Position numbers and translations under genes: made by a program | Part shown: positions 54,001-61,860 of the stretch, in pieces | Layout: every line of letters begins with the position of its first letter | Numbering within the stretch: the stretch's first letter is position 1 | NCBI GenBank assembly: GCA_018663625.1 | Contig: JABJPX010000038.1 | Coordinates: 62,001-126,000 of the forward strand | Length of the DNA: 64,000 bases | DNA from: Polaribacter sp. | GTDB lineage: Bacteria > Bacteroidota > Bacteroidia > Flavobacteriales > Flavobacteriaceae | Direction of reading: 5' to 3' | Notes under the pieces: generated by a model | What the model saw: the letters and a program-made list of their open reading frames with translations, nothing else | What the model was told of the DNA's origin: nothing | Database searches by the model: none

Positions 54001-54396
54001 ATGAGCGAAACTTTTCAACTAAAACGCATTGTAAACGTAGCCGATATTGACGATTTGAACCATGTTAACAATGCTGTTTATGTGAAATGGATGGATGAAA
54101 TCTCCCATCAGCATTGGGTTGCTTTAACATCGAATTCTCCCTTTCTAGACTATATTTGGGTAGTTTTAAGACATGAGATTGACTATGTTGGACAAGCTGT
54201 TTTAAACGATTTGGTTATTTCTAAAACATGGATTGGAGATACAAAGGGTTTTAAATCGGAACGGTATTTTGAATTTTCTACCAATGAGAAGGTACTAGTA
54301 AAAGCAAAAACCATTTATGGAATGCTGGACGCCAAAACCTATAAGCCAACCAGAATTAGAGAAAACGTATTAAAAGTATTAGAACCTTTTAAATAA
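54001..54396 (+). CDS. Acyl-CoA thioesterase, hot-dog fold (4HBT family)
   Basis: The product has 131 residues. The motif VADIDDLNHVNNAVYVKWMDE is the 4HBT active-site helix, with the catalytic Asp and Asn-His-Val-Asn-Asn. YIWVVLRHEIDYVGQAVLND and KTYKPTRIRENVLKVLEPF follow. It should hydrolyse an acyl-CoA or aromatic thioester in the cytosol; the substrate is not identifiable. The reading frame is open well upstream, but that portion is the antisense of the MATE gene. Confidence 0.88.
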   Translation: MSETFQLKRIVNVADIDDLNHVNNAVYVKWMDEISHQHWVALTSNSPFLDYIWVVLRHEIDYVGQAVLNDLVISKTWIGDTKGFKSERYFEFSTNEKVLVKAKTIYGMLDAKTYKPTRIRENVLKVLEPFK

Positions 54397-54399
54397 AAG

Positions 54400-54407
54400 T
54401 ATCTTTG
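54400..54407 (+). promoter_or_regulatory. Promoter -7 box of the DEAD-box helicase gene at 54433
   Basis: TATCTTTG, an exact match, 25 bases before the ATG and directly after the thioesterase stop. Confidence 0.55.
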
Positions 54408-54432
54408 CCCTTCTATATTAGAAACCGCAATT

Positions 54433-55551
54433 ATGTCAACATTTACCGCACTAGGAATTCGAAAAGATTATATTCAAGGATTGAATGAACTCGGAATTAA
54501 AGTTCCGTCAGAAATTCAAGAAAAGGCAATTCCAATTTTATTGAAATCACAAACAGATTTTGTTGGTTTGGCTCAGACAGGTACTGGGAAAACAGCAGCA
54601 TTTGGTTTGCCTATTTTACAAAAAGTTGATGCGACGAAAGATGAAATTGAAGCATTGATTTTATCACCAACAAGAGAGTTGGTGCAGCAAATAAAAAAAC
54701 AACTTTTTAAGTATACAAAGTATGCGGATGATAAAATTTTTTTAGAAGCGGTTTATGGTGGAGAAAAAATAGATATTCAGATTAAAAAATTAAAAAGAAC
54801 AACGCATGTTGTAGTAGCTACTCCTGGGCGATTGGTAGATTTAATCGAGCGTGGAGATATCGACATTAGCAACATTCATACATTGGTATTAGATGAAGCT
54901 GATGAAATGTTGTCTATGGGTTTTAAACAGGATTTAAACCGAATTTTAAAATTCACAACCGGAGAAAGAAATACGTGGTTATTTTCTGCAACTATGCCAG
55001 AGGGAATTCAGCGAATTATTAAAACCTATATGGATGCGAATGCTCCAAGAATTGAGGTGAATAAAAATGCTTTGGTCAATGAAAATATCAAGCATCAGTT
55101 TGTGAAAACTACGATCAAACAAAAAACCAAAGATATCATTTCATATATCGAAAAACGAGGAACTGAAAGAGGAATCATTTTTTGTAGAACCAAATTAGGT
55201 GTTCAGAATTTGTGTCATCAACTAAAAGAAGAAGGCTTTTCTGTAGGTGCTTTGGAAGGGGATATGCAACAGAGAGATCGAGAAAAAGCAATGCGAGCTT
55301 TCAAAAATGAGAGTTTACAATATTTAGTTTCTACAGACGTTTCTGCAAGAGGTATCGATGTAAGAGGTTTGGAATTTATCATTCATCATCAATTACCAGA
55401 ACAATTAGAATACTATACACATCGAAGTGGAAGAACAGCAAGAGCTGGAAAGACTGGAAATTCTATTGCTTTTATTTTGCCAAGTGAATTGGAACGAATT
55501 CATGAAATACAAAAAGAACTGAACATAAAATTTAAGGAAGTAGAAAAGTAA
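54433..55551 (+). CDS. DEAD-box ATP-dependent RNA helicase (core only)
   Basis: The product has 372 residues, which is just the two RecA-like domains. Q-motif IKVPSEIQEKAIPILL, Walker A AQTGTGKTA, SPTRELVQQ, ATPGRLVDL, DEAD (155-158 region), SAT, and HRSGRTARAGKTGN. It unwinds short RNA duplexes in ribosome assembly or mRNA decay. It lacks the long basic or DbpA-type C-terminus of other family members. Neighbours are metabolic and give no clue to its target. Confidence 0.94.
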   Translation: MSTFTALGIRKDYIQGLNELGIKVPSEIQEKAIPILLKSQTDFVGLAQTGTGKTAAFGLPILQKVDATKDEIEALILSPTRELVQQIKKQLFKYTKYADDKIFLEAVYGGEKIDIQIKKLKRTTHVVVATPGRLVDLIERGDIDISNIHTLVLDEADEMLSMGFKQDLNRILKFTTGERNTWLFSATMPEGIQRIIKTYMDANAPRIEVNKNALVNENIKHQFVKTTIKQKTKDIISYIEKRGTERGIIFCRTKLGVQNLCHQLKEEGFSVGALEGDMQQRDREKAMRAFKNESLQYLVSTDVSARGIDVRGLEFIIHHQLPEQLEYYTHRSGRTARAGKTGNSIAFILPSELERIHEIQKELNIKFKEVEK

Positions 55552-55614
55552 TAATGAGTTTCATTCAGAATTACCCAAAGTAAAAGATGATTTAATCTCT
55601 AAAAAAATTATACG

Positions 55615-56079
55615 ATGGAAACTCAAATTTTTAAAAATATTGATGCTTTTAAAGCGTCTTTAGGGAAACCATTGCCAGATGGCGAATGGTACACGATTAC
55701 CCAGCAAATGATCAATGATTTTGCAAATGCGACTTTAGACAAGCAATGGATTCATATTGATGAAGAAAGAGCGGCAAAAGAAAGCCCTTTTAAAAGCACC
55801 GTAGCACATGGATTTATGTCTGTGGCCATGATTTCTAAAATGCTCGAAAATGCATTTAAAATTGAGAGTGTAACTATGGGTTTAAACTACGGAATGAACA
55901 AAGTGCGTTTTCCAAATCCAGTACCCGTAAATAGTGAATTAAGAATGTTAACTTCTGTCAAAGAAATTGTCAACCTTGGCGATAACGGAGTGAAAGTAAC
56001 TTTCAACTGTACCATTGAAATCAAAGGACAAGAAAAACCAGCATGTGTGGCAGAATTTATTGCTGCACTCTTTGAATAA
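55615..56079 (+). CDS. MaoC-like hot-dog dehydratase
   Basis: The product has 154 residues. LGKPLPDGEWYTITQQMINDFANATLDKQWIHID and the hydratase-2 motif (the Asp in FANATLDKQWIHID and the His in VAHGFMSVAMI) place it with MaoC / (R)-specific enoyl-CoA hydratases, which hydrate trans-2-enoyl-CoA. The rest, MNKVRFPNPVPVNSELRM, is also typical. Substrate chain not identifiable. Followed by a strong terminator. Confidence 0.9.
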   Translation: METQIFKNIDAFKASLGKPLPDGEWYTITQQMINDFANATLDKQWIHIDEERAAKESPFKSTVAHGFMSVAMISKMLENAFKIESVTMGLNYGMNKVRFPNPVPVNSELRMLTSVKEIVNLGDNGVKVTFNCTIEIKGQEKPACVAEFIAALFE

Positions 56080-56080
56080 A

Positions 56081-56107
56081 AAAAAGCTGCCGTTGGCAGC
56101 TTTTTTT
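56081..56107. terminator. Terminator between the MaoC-like and the membrane-protein genes
   Basis: A stem AAAAAGCTGCC / GGCAGCTTTTT with a 3-base loop flanked by A- and T-tracts, usable from both sides of the convergent pair. Confidence 0.9.
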
Positions 56108-56120
56108 GAAAATGTTTCTT

Positions 56121-56549
56121 TTAGGAAAGCCATCCTTTAGTATCAACAAATCGAGAATACCACACTAAGAAGACCGATAATCCAATAATCATTATTGGCA
56201 TTGCAATTCCGCCAGGGCCATATACATCCTCAATGTCGCTCATAAATCCGTGAGACATTTGTACTACAACTCCTAATAGTGAAATGAGGAGGAGGAGCTT
56301 TGCTATTTTTTTTCTTAATAATAAAGATAAACATCCAAAAGATCCTGCAAATACTGCGGTGGCGAAAGCGGCTGTTGCCCAAACGGGAACATTTTCGATA
56401 TATTCCCTTTGTGCTGCAGAGATTGTTGCTTTCATATCCTCAGTCATATACGCCTGAGCAATGTAATTGATGACTCCCATGAGGTTCCATATAAGTGCAA
56501 TTGAACTGATGACCCAAAAGCCAACATTTGGTTTTTTTGATTCTTGCAT
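56121..56549 (-). CDS. Small conserved membrane protein, four predicted helices
   Basis: The product has 142 residues. Hydrophobic stretches at about 10-30, 57-76, 83-101 and 112-130 suggest four helices. It begins MQESKKPNVGFWVISSIALIWNL, a phrase I have seen in small Bacteroidota membrane proteins without a named function. Single gene, convergent with the MaoC-like gene, divergent from the XRE pair. Confidence 0.7.
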   Translation of the reverse strand: MQESKKPNVGFWVISSIALIWNLMGVINYIAQAYMTEDMKATISAAQREYIENVPVWATAAFATAVFAGSFGCLSLLLRKKIAKLLLLISLLGVVVQMSHGFMSDIEDVYGPGGIAMPIMIIGLSVFLVWYSRFVDTKGWLS

Positions 56550-56615
56550 AATTTAAGTTTTTTAATGATTGATATTATAAATGTAATAAAAATAAGTTAA
56601 TAATCTAAAAGTAAA

Positions 56616-56664
56616 GTTTATTTGTCATTATGTGTAGTTTATTTGTTAATATGTATTATATTTG
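56616..56664 (+). promoter_or_regulatory. Tandem 21-bp repeat and promoter box upstream of the membrane protein / XRE pair
   Basis: Two adjacent copies, GTTTATTTGTCATTATGTGT and GTTTATTTGTTAATATGTAT (plus one base each, 17 of 21 identical), occupy 56616-56636 and 56637-56657. The exact promoter box TATATTTG (56657-56664) starts at the last base of the second copy. This is where an autoregulating XRE repressor would bind, 73 bases before the ATG at 56737. Confidence 0.5.
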
Positions 56665-56736
56665 TTTTAATAAAAAAATAAAAACATTATGAAAAAGTCT
56701 AAAATATGTTAAAGAGAAAGAATTCAACTTGAAAAA

Positions 56737-57129
56737 ATGAATAAATTTCAACTCGGAATGCACTATAAAAAAGTAGGTTTTATAGTTACTATTGCTAGTT
56801 TTGTGTTGTTGATTGCAATCAAATACATTGACAATCCTGAATGGTTGAAACCTTTTTTACATGGAATCTTATTAATTGGATTGTTATTGATCTCTGTATC
56901 AAAAGAGAAAATTGAAGATGAATATATTGACAGCTTAAGATCACAATCCTATCGATTGGCATTTATTTTGGCAATTGTATATGCGCTGGTGCAACCGATT
57001 GTAAACTTTGCTGTTTCTTATGTACTACAACAAGACAATGAATATGAGAGCTTTAATTATTTTCAAGTCTTATTTTTTATGCTAATTGTGCAATTATTAT
57101 TCTTTTGGAAATTAAAAAAACAGCATTAA
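56737..57129 (+). CDS. Small membrane protein preceding an XRE regulator
   Basis: The product has 130 residues with four predicted transmembrane helices (about 14-30, 37-52, 71-92, 105-123). It begins MNKFQLGMHYKKVGFIVTIASF. No family I can name with certainty; it resembles the small membrane proteins that are encoded just before YozG-type XRE regulators. Four bases separate it from the regulator gene, so the two form one transcript. Confidence 0.75.
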   Translation: MNKFQLGMHYKKVGFIVTIASFVLLIAIKYIDNPEWLKPFLHGILLIGLLLISVSKEKIEDEYIDSLRSQSYRLAFILAIVYALVQPIVNFAVSYVLQQDNEYESFNYFQVLFFMLIVQLLFFWKLKKQH

Positions 57130-57133
57130 AAAA

Positions 57134-57334
57134 ATGAGGAACACTTTAAAAGTACAACGTGCAATTTTAGATTTAACTCAAGAAGATTTGGCGAAAAAAA
57201 TTGGGGTTTCACGTCAAACAATCAACTCAATTGAAAAGAATCGATATGTACCGTCTACAGTTTTAGCATTAAAACTATCTACACTATTTAAAATTCCAGT
57301 GAATGCTTTTTTCTCTCTAGAGGATGGTGATTAA
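57134..57334 (+). CDS. XRE-family HTH transcriptional regulator (YozG-like)
   Basis: A 66-residue protein that is a single Cro/C1-type helix-turn-helix: RAILDLTQEDLAKKIGVSRQTINSIEKNRYVPSTVLALKLS, then FKIPVNAFFSLEDGD. This size and sequence fit YozG-type regulators, which commonly partner with a small membrane protein. The tandem repeat at 56616-56657 is a candidate binding site. The spacing of 4 bases from the membrane-protein stop indicates a shared transcript. Confidence 0.9.
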   Translation: MRNTLKVQRAILDLTQEDLAKKIGVSRQTINSIEKNRYVPSTVLALKLSTLFKIPVNAFFSLEDGD

Positions 57335-57364
57335 AATAGTAATTTAAAGGGGTGTTTATTTTGT

Positions 57365-59554
57365 TTAGTTTGACTTTATAATTTTTTTTATAAAATACAA
57401 CTTCTCATTGCTCGAGTTTATTTTTACAAAGTAAACGCCTGTTTTTAAGTTGGAAATATTTATAGCATTGTTAGTATTAATCTCCTCAGAGAACACTTTA
57501 ACTCCAAGTACATTATAGATGTCGATGCGACTTAAATTAGAGATTGTAGTAGTTATAAAAAGTTTTTCTACAATTGGGTTTGGAGTAATTTTGATGTCAA
57601 GACTATTGGTTTCATTTTGAACATTTAAGCTGGTACTAAAAAAAGTGCTAGCAAAATTAAAGGCTTCTTTTCCAATTTTATCTCCGATAATTCGCCCTCT
57701 TATATCGTCTATTGGAGGATGAATTCCGCCCCATATTCTTGATAGACTCGTTTGATCTGAAGCATCCCTGTAGGTGGCCCATTGCAAAGAGAAACTTTCC
57801 GTAGGTCCTTGTTCAAATACGAGGAAATCATTCTGAGCAACATCAAAGACACCGATACCGCCTGGAAAGAAAGCATCATTTGTAATTAAAGTTAACACTT
57901 CAGAAGCTGCTCTTGAAAAGGCAGAATGACCAGAAAGATATCCTGCAAAAGGAGGGGTGACAAAAGAGGGACGTTGATAAGGCCACCAACGGGTTCCTAA
58001 AATCCAATCGACACCTGCAATATCCATCTCCGGATCGTTTATAAAATCAGGTCCTTTCCATGATTTTACTTTTATTTTTCCAAGATGTTGATTGTTGCTG
58101 CCTGCTAAGGCATCACCTTCCGTAATGACTGCTATTAAATCCTCTATTAATGGCAAACCGTGTGGATCGTAATTTGGCAACATCATGTCTGAACTTTGTC
58201 CTTTAGAGGCCATGTATCTTATCGCAGAAACAGGACGTATATAATCATAATATCCTTTAACTCCCCAAATGTTAATTGCAACATCATGCATGGCACCGCT
58301 TAGCGTTAAATAGCTTTTTACATCCCATTCTAATGCTTGAAGCGCTCTTGAAGAGTTTCCAAATGTTTTTTTGGAAAGCGGGTGATCACTCACATAGTTT
58401 AAAATCGTAAACCAATGCCCTGGAGGTGTTTCAGAGTCGGGTCCATCGGCCCAAAATTCAGCTAAAACTCTCGCATAATCAGCTCTTTTTACAAAGTTAT
58501 CCTCATATGCTTCATCAGTAATCGGATTTTTTTGATGCCCTACGCCAATGTCTCCTCCATTTTCAAAATTATAAAAGTTTTTGTATTCATCAAAGGTTGA
58601 TGGAAAATCACTCATGGCAACATTCCCAATCGTATTTGGAGAAATATTGATGATTTCATCATCTGTAGGATCTAATTGTGCAGACCAAGAAATTACCAAG
58701 GAGAAATGCCATTTGTAGGGATCTTCAATACCGTTTTCATTCGACTCTTGAATATAAGCAGGGGCTCCTGGATTGTTATAGACAAACGAATCAAAATCAT
58801 TATTTAGAATTTCTAAATCTGCACTTTGCAATGCAAAAGGGGTGACTTCTCCCCATTCTGGACTTAAAAAGTCGGGTGTATTTAAAGGGAATGGATTTCC
58901 AGATTGATCGATAAACACATCGAAAGCTAAAGGCTGCCATCTGTTTGGATCAATAGCATCATTGTTTTCATACAGCTCCAATGCTAAAGGGTTATTTACA
59001 GGCTCATAAAATTGATTTTCATATGCGTTTTCTTCGTTTGCTCCATCTTGAAAACCAAAACTGATCATTTTACTGGCCATATAATTGCCAAGTGCCGCAT
59101 ACGACCCATCGCTATAATCCAAAGAGGTGTTATTCTTGTCGTATCCTAAAGAAGCAAAAAAGGTTTCTAAGGATGCCAAGGTCTCCATCGCGTTTGGAGA
59201 ATTAGCAAAACGATGCATTAATAGTCTAAAAACAGCATAACTCATTATTTCTTTGCTGGCCTCATTTTTATCAATAGGAATCGCTAAAGGAGCGTATTCT
59301 GTGTAATAATCACCAAAAGTGGTACCTAAAAAAATAGGTTGTGCTGTATTGTTGAAAATCGCCCATGCATCATACATTAGTACAGAGGAATGAAACAAGT
59401 TTCTGGCATGAACGGTAGGGCGTGCAAAATCTTTTCTTATCGCTTCTAAAAGTTGTTCATTCCATTCTCTAGCGATTGAATGCTGTGCATTTAGCGTGGT
59501 AGGAATCATCACTAAGATTAAGAAAAAGAATAGTAAAAGGTACTTTTTAATCAT
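57365..59554 (-). CDS. Secreted vanadium-dependent haloperoxidase-like (PAP2) protein with T9SS sorting tail
   Basis: A 729-residue protein with a signal peptide (residues 1-23, ending NAQ). The vanadate/phosphate site is complete: K433 and R440-P441 (KGYYDYIRP), SGH at 541-543 (LSGHSAFS), and S605-R606 with H612 (SRIWGGIHPPIDD). Vanadium haloperoxidases and PAP2 acid phosphatases share it. The C-terminal 75 residues (about 652-729: ITPNPIVEKLFITT, VYFVKINSSNEKLYFIKK) are a type A sorting domain for secretion and anchoring by the type IX system. Oxidation of halides or dephosphorylation at the cell surface are the two likely roles; halide choice cannot be read. Confidence 0.9.
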   Translation of the reverse strand: MIKKYLLLFFFLILVMIPTTLNAQHSIAREWNEQLLEAIRKDFARPTVHARNLFHSSVLMYDAWAIFNNTAQPIFLGTTFGDYYTEYAPLAIPIDKNEASKEIMSYAVFRLLMHRFANSPNAMETLASLETFFASLGYDKNNTSLDYSDGSYAALGNYMASKMISFGFQDGANEENAYENQFYEPVNNPLALELYENNDAIDPNRWQPLAFDVFIDQSGNPFPLNTPDFLSPEWGEVTPFALQSADLEILNNDFDSFVYNNPGAPAYIQESNENGIEDPYKWHFSLVISWSAQLDPTDDEIINISPNTIGNVAMSDFPSTFDEYKNFYNFENGGDIGVGHQKNPITDEAYEDNFVKRADYARVLAEFWADGPDSETPPGHWFTILNYVSDHPLSKKTFGNSSRALQALEWDVKSYLTLSGAMHDVAINIWGVKGYYDYIRPVSAIRYMASKGQSSDMMLPNYDPHGLPLIEDLIAVITEGDALAGSNNQHLGKIKVKSWKGPDFINDPEMDIAGVDWILGTRWWPYQRPSFVTPPFAGYLSGHSAFSRAASEVLTLITNDAFFPGGIGVFDVAQNDFLVFEQGPTESFSLQWATYRDASDQTSLSRIWGGIHPPIDDIRGRIIGDKIGKEAFNFASTFFSTSLNVQNETNSLDIKITPNPIVEKLFITTTISNLSRIDIYNVLGVKVFSEEINTNNAINISNLKTGVYFVKINSSNEKLYFIKKIIKSN

Positions 59555-59861
59555 TTTTTAAAATCTGTTGTAAATTTATTAAATTAACTGAACTATCAAA
59601 GAAGATCTATCTAATACTTTCAATCCTAAGGGAGAGAAACTGCTACAGATAAATAAGTCCCATTAGTCCATATAGTTTTATAAATCAGAAAAGTGGTTCT
59701 CAATTGTTTTTTTGTGATGTACTTCGGTAAATCAGTAAAAAATATTACCTTTGCTTAGTAAGAAAGAATACACGACTCCTTTAAATTTGTTCGATATTTA
59801 AATCATAAGTAAAGTATTTTATCTTTAACATATCAATCTTTAAAAAATATTTATTTAGTTA
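59555..59861 (+). other. Intergenic region between the haloperoxidase-like and cold-shock-domain genes
   Basis: No reading frame of note in these 307 bases. It contains an exact promoter box TACCTTTG (59746-59753) and then a leader of about 100 bases before the cold-shock-domain gene, a length often seen for cold-induced mRNAs. Confidence 0.4.
59746..59753 (+). promoter_or_regulatory. Promoter -7 box of the 59862 gene
   Basis: TACCTTTG, an exact match to TAnnTTTG, followed by a 108-base distance to the ATG. Confidence 0.5.
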
Positions 59862-60314
59862 ATGGCAAAATCGCAACAGACATTTAGTAAGAGTGAAAAG
59901 GAAAAGAAACGTTTAAAAAAGCGTCAGGATAAGCAAAAGAAAATGGACGCAAGAAAAGCGGAAAGGGAAGAAAATGGGTCAACAGGTATCCAGTTTGCTT
60001 ATGTTGATCATAATGGTAATTTAACAGATACGCCACCGGATCCAGATTTAAAAGTAGAAATAGAATTAGAAGACATCGCTGTTTCAGTTCCTAAAAAAGA
60101 AGATTTACCAGAAGAAGATCCTGTAAGAAAAGGAAAAGTCTCTTTCTTTGATTCTTCTAAAGGTTTTGGTTTTATCATCGATTCCATGAACAATGAAAAA
60201 TATTTTACACACGTAAGTGGCTTAATAGACACCATTGTAGAAAACGACAAAGTATCTTTCGAATTGGAAAGAGGAATGCGAGGAATGAACGCAGTAAAAG
60301 TTACTAAAATATAA
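59862..60314 (+). CDS. Cold-shock-domain protein with basic N-terminal extension
   Basis: The product has 150 residues. A strongly basic N-terminus (KSEKEKKRLKKRQDKQKKMDARKAER) and an acidic linker precede a cold-shock domain (about 88-150) with RNP1 SKGFGFI and RNP2 KYFTHVSGL, as in CspA. The domain binds single-stranded RNA or DNA; the basic tail may add unspecific RNA or ribosome contact. The long leader fits cold regulation. Followed by its own terminator. Confidence 0.92.
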   Translation: MAKSQQTFSKSEKEKKRLKKRQDKQKKMDARKAEREENGSTGIQFAYVDHNGNLTDTPPDPDLKVEIELEDIAVSVPKKEDLPEEDPVRKGKVSFFDSSKGFGFIIDSMNNEKYFTHVSGLIDTIVENDKVSFELERGMRGMNAVKVTKI

Positions 60315-60335
60315 TTTTCAGCATATTAACTTATA

Positions 60336-60369
60336 AAACTCTACCATTATTGGTAGAGTTTTTTTTTTT
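60336..60369 (+). terminator. Terminator of the cold-shock-domain gene
   Basis: AAACTCTACCA / TGGTAGAGTTT stem with a 4-base loop and a T-tract to 60369. Confidence 0.88.
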
Positions 60370-60451
60370 GCTTTTTTTATTCCAATTGAAATAGAAGTCC
60401 TAAATGTTTATTCAAATTAAATGGTTAATTTCGCCGGCCTAAAACAATATT

Positions 60452-61345
60452 TTGAAACGGGATAAAAATAAAATATTAATAATACTCGCTTTTTTCTCTA
60501 TTTATGGAATCTGGGGTTCTACTTATTTGCTAAATAAAATAGCAGTCACTGAAATTCCTGCTTTTTCCTTAGCTGCTTTGCGTTTTTTAATCGCTGGGGT
60601 TTTAATTTTGCTGATTGCAAAAATTTTAAAAAAGCCTTTACAAATCTCAAAAAAACAATTTTTAAATGCCACGATTGCCGGATTTCTTTTTCTAGTATAC
60701 GGAAACGGTGTTTTCGTATGGGCTTTAAATTATATCGATAGTAGTTTTGCAGCACTGTTGGCTTCTACACAACCTTTGTTTGTATTAATTTTAATGCGTT
60801 TGATTGACGGTAAAAAAATGCAAGTAAAGTCCATTATTGGAGTTGTTTTAGGAATGATAGGAATGTATTTGTTAGTCAGCCAACAAGGAATATCAACAAA
60901 AGAGGGGAGTCTTTTAGCCATTTTTGTGATGTTTACTTGTGTGCTTAGCTGGAGTTACGGGAGTATTTTTGTGTCAAAAGCCGATTTACCCAAAAACTTT
61001 TTTGTGAGTACTGGATATCAAATGATTAGTGCTGGAGTATTGCTATTAACCATAAGTTTTGGATTGCAAGAGACTTGGCTATTGCCAACAAATTGGAGTT
61101 TTGAGGCTCAATTGTCTGTTGTTGGATTGATTTTATTTGGAGGAATTGTTGCATTTACTTCTTTTAACTTTCTTCTAAAAAATGTTTCTCCAGAAAAAGT
61201 TGCCACTTCTGCATATGTAAACCCAATCGTAGCGATGATTTTAGGTTGGTATGTTTTGGACGAGCAGCTATCAACCCAATCAATTATTGCATCTGTTGTA
61301 TTATTAACGGGTGTCTATTTTATAACTTCTCGAAAACGTTTATAA
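60452..61345 (+). CDS. EamA/DMT-family transporter
   Basis: A 297-residue inner-membrane protein with ten helices from two EamA repeats (FSIYGIWGSTYLLNKIAVTEIPAFSLAALRF in the first; WSYGSIFVSKADLP and NPIVAMILGWYVLDEQLS in the second). The family exports amino acids, metabolites or drugs. Start is TTG at 60452 (the first residues MKRDKNKI look like a normal cytosolic N-terminus); no in-frame ATG precedes the first helix. Substrate unknown. Confidence 0.9.
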   Translation: MKRDKNKILIILAFFSIYGIWGSTYLLNKIAVTEIPAFSLAALRFLIAGVLILLIAKILKKPLQISKKQFLNATIAGFLFLVYGNGVFVWALNYIDSSFAALLASTQPLFVLILMRLIDGKKMQVKSIIGVVLGMIGMYLLVSQQGISTKEGSLLAIFVMFTCVLSWSYGSIFVSKADLPKNFFVSTGYQMISAGVLLLTISFGLQETWLLPTNWSFEAQLSVVGLILFGGIVAFTSFNFLLKNVSPEKVATSAYVNPIVAMILGWYVLDEQLSTQSIIASVVLLTGVYFITSRKRL

Positions 61346-61500
61346 GTTCCGATTCTCTTGAGGAGTTTTTTTAAGAGTATAAGAAGATAGGTAAGGTAAA
61401 TTCCTGTAACAGCAAAATCTGTATTGTTTGTAGTTTTTTTATAAAAAAAGAAAAACTAAAAATAAAAAGTTTAAAAAGGGCTTAGTGTTAAAATATGTTA

Positions 61501-61508
61501 TACATTTG
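61501..61508 (+). promoter_or_regulatory. Promoter -7 box of the small cold-shock gene
   Basis: TACATTTG, an exact match, 26 bases before the ATG at 61535. Confidence 0.6.
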
Positions 61509-61534
61509 TTACTTAATAATTTAATTATAATATA

Positions 61535-61726
61535 ATGAACAAAGGAACCGTAAAGTTTTTCAATGAATCTAAAGGATTTGGATTTATCACTGAAGAAGGA
61601 GTTGAAAAAGATCATTTCGTACACATTTCTGGATTAATCGATGAGATTAATGAAGGTGATGAAGTAGAATTTGATTTACAAGAAGGAAACAAAGGATTAA
61701 ATGCAGTTAACGTAAAGGTTATCTAA
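61535..61726 (+). CDS. Cold-shock protein, CspA family
   Basis: A 63-residue single cold-shock domain. MNKGTVKFFNESKGFGFITEEG (RNP1 KGFGFI) and DHFVHISGL (RNP2) with the closing GLNAVNVKVI. It melts RNA structure and can antiterminate transcription. Monocistronic, with promoter and terminator. It stands between an EamA gene and a DEAD-box helicase gene; helicase and Csp proteins often work together on cold-stabilised RNA. Confidence 0.95.
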   Translation: MNKGTVKFFNESKGFGFITEEGVEKDHFVHISGLIDEINEGDEVEFDLQEGNKGLNAVNVKVI

Positions 61727-61745
61727 ATATATACTTAAAGTTTTT

Positions 61746-61778
61746 AAAAAGACCCATCATTATTGATGGGTCTTTTTT
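61746..61778 (+). terminator. Terminator of the small cold-shock gene
   Basis: AAAGACCCATCA / TGATGGGTCTTT stem with a 4-base loop and a T-tract. Confidence 0.9.
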
Positions 61779-61837
61779 ATTTCCGCTATCTTAGAATAAT
61801 ATATCATTCCGCACACTTTTCTCTTTAAAAGTGTAAC

Positions 61838-61845
61838 TATCTTTG
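61838..61845 (+). promoter_or_regulatory. Promoter -7 box of the DEAD-box helicase gene at 61861
   Basis: TATCTTTG, an exact match, 15 bases before the ATG. An in-frame TTG at 61843 lies inside this box and is therefore not the start. Confidence 0.6.
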
Positions 61846-61860
61846 CTTAAAACATTTTTT

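Noticed and set aside
61843..61860. TTG start for the DEAD-box helicase
   Set aside because: The TTG overlaps the TATCTTTG promoter box at 61838-61845; the ATG at 61861 fits the family start.
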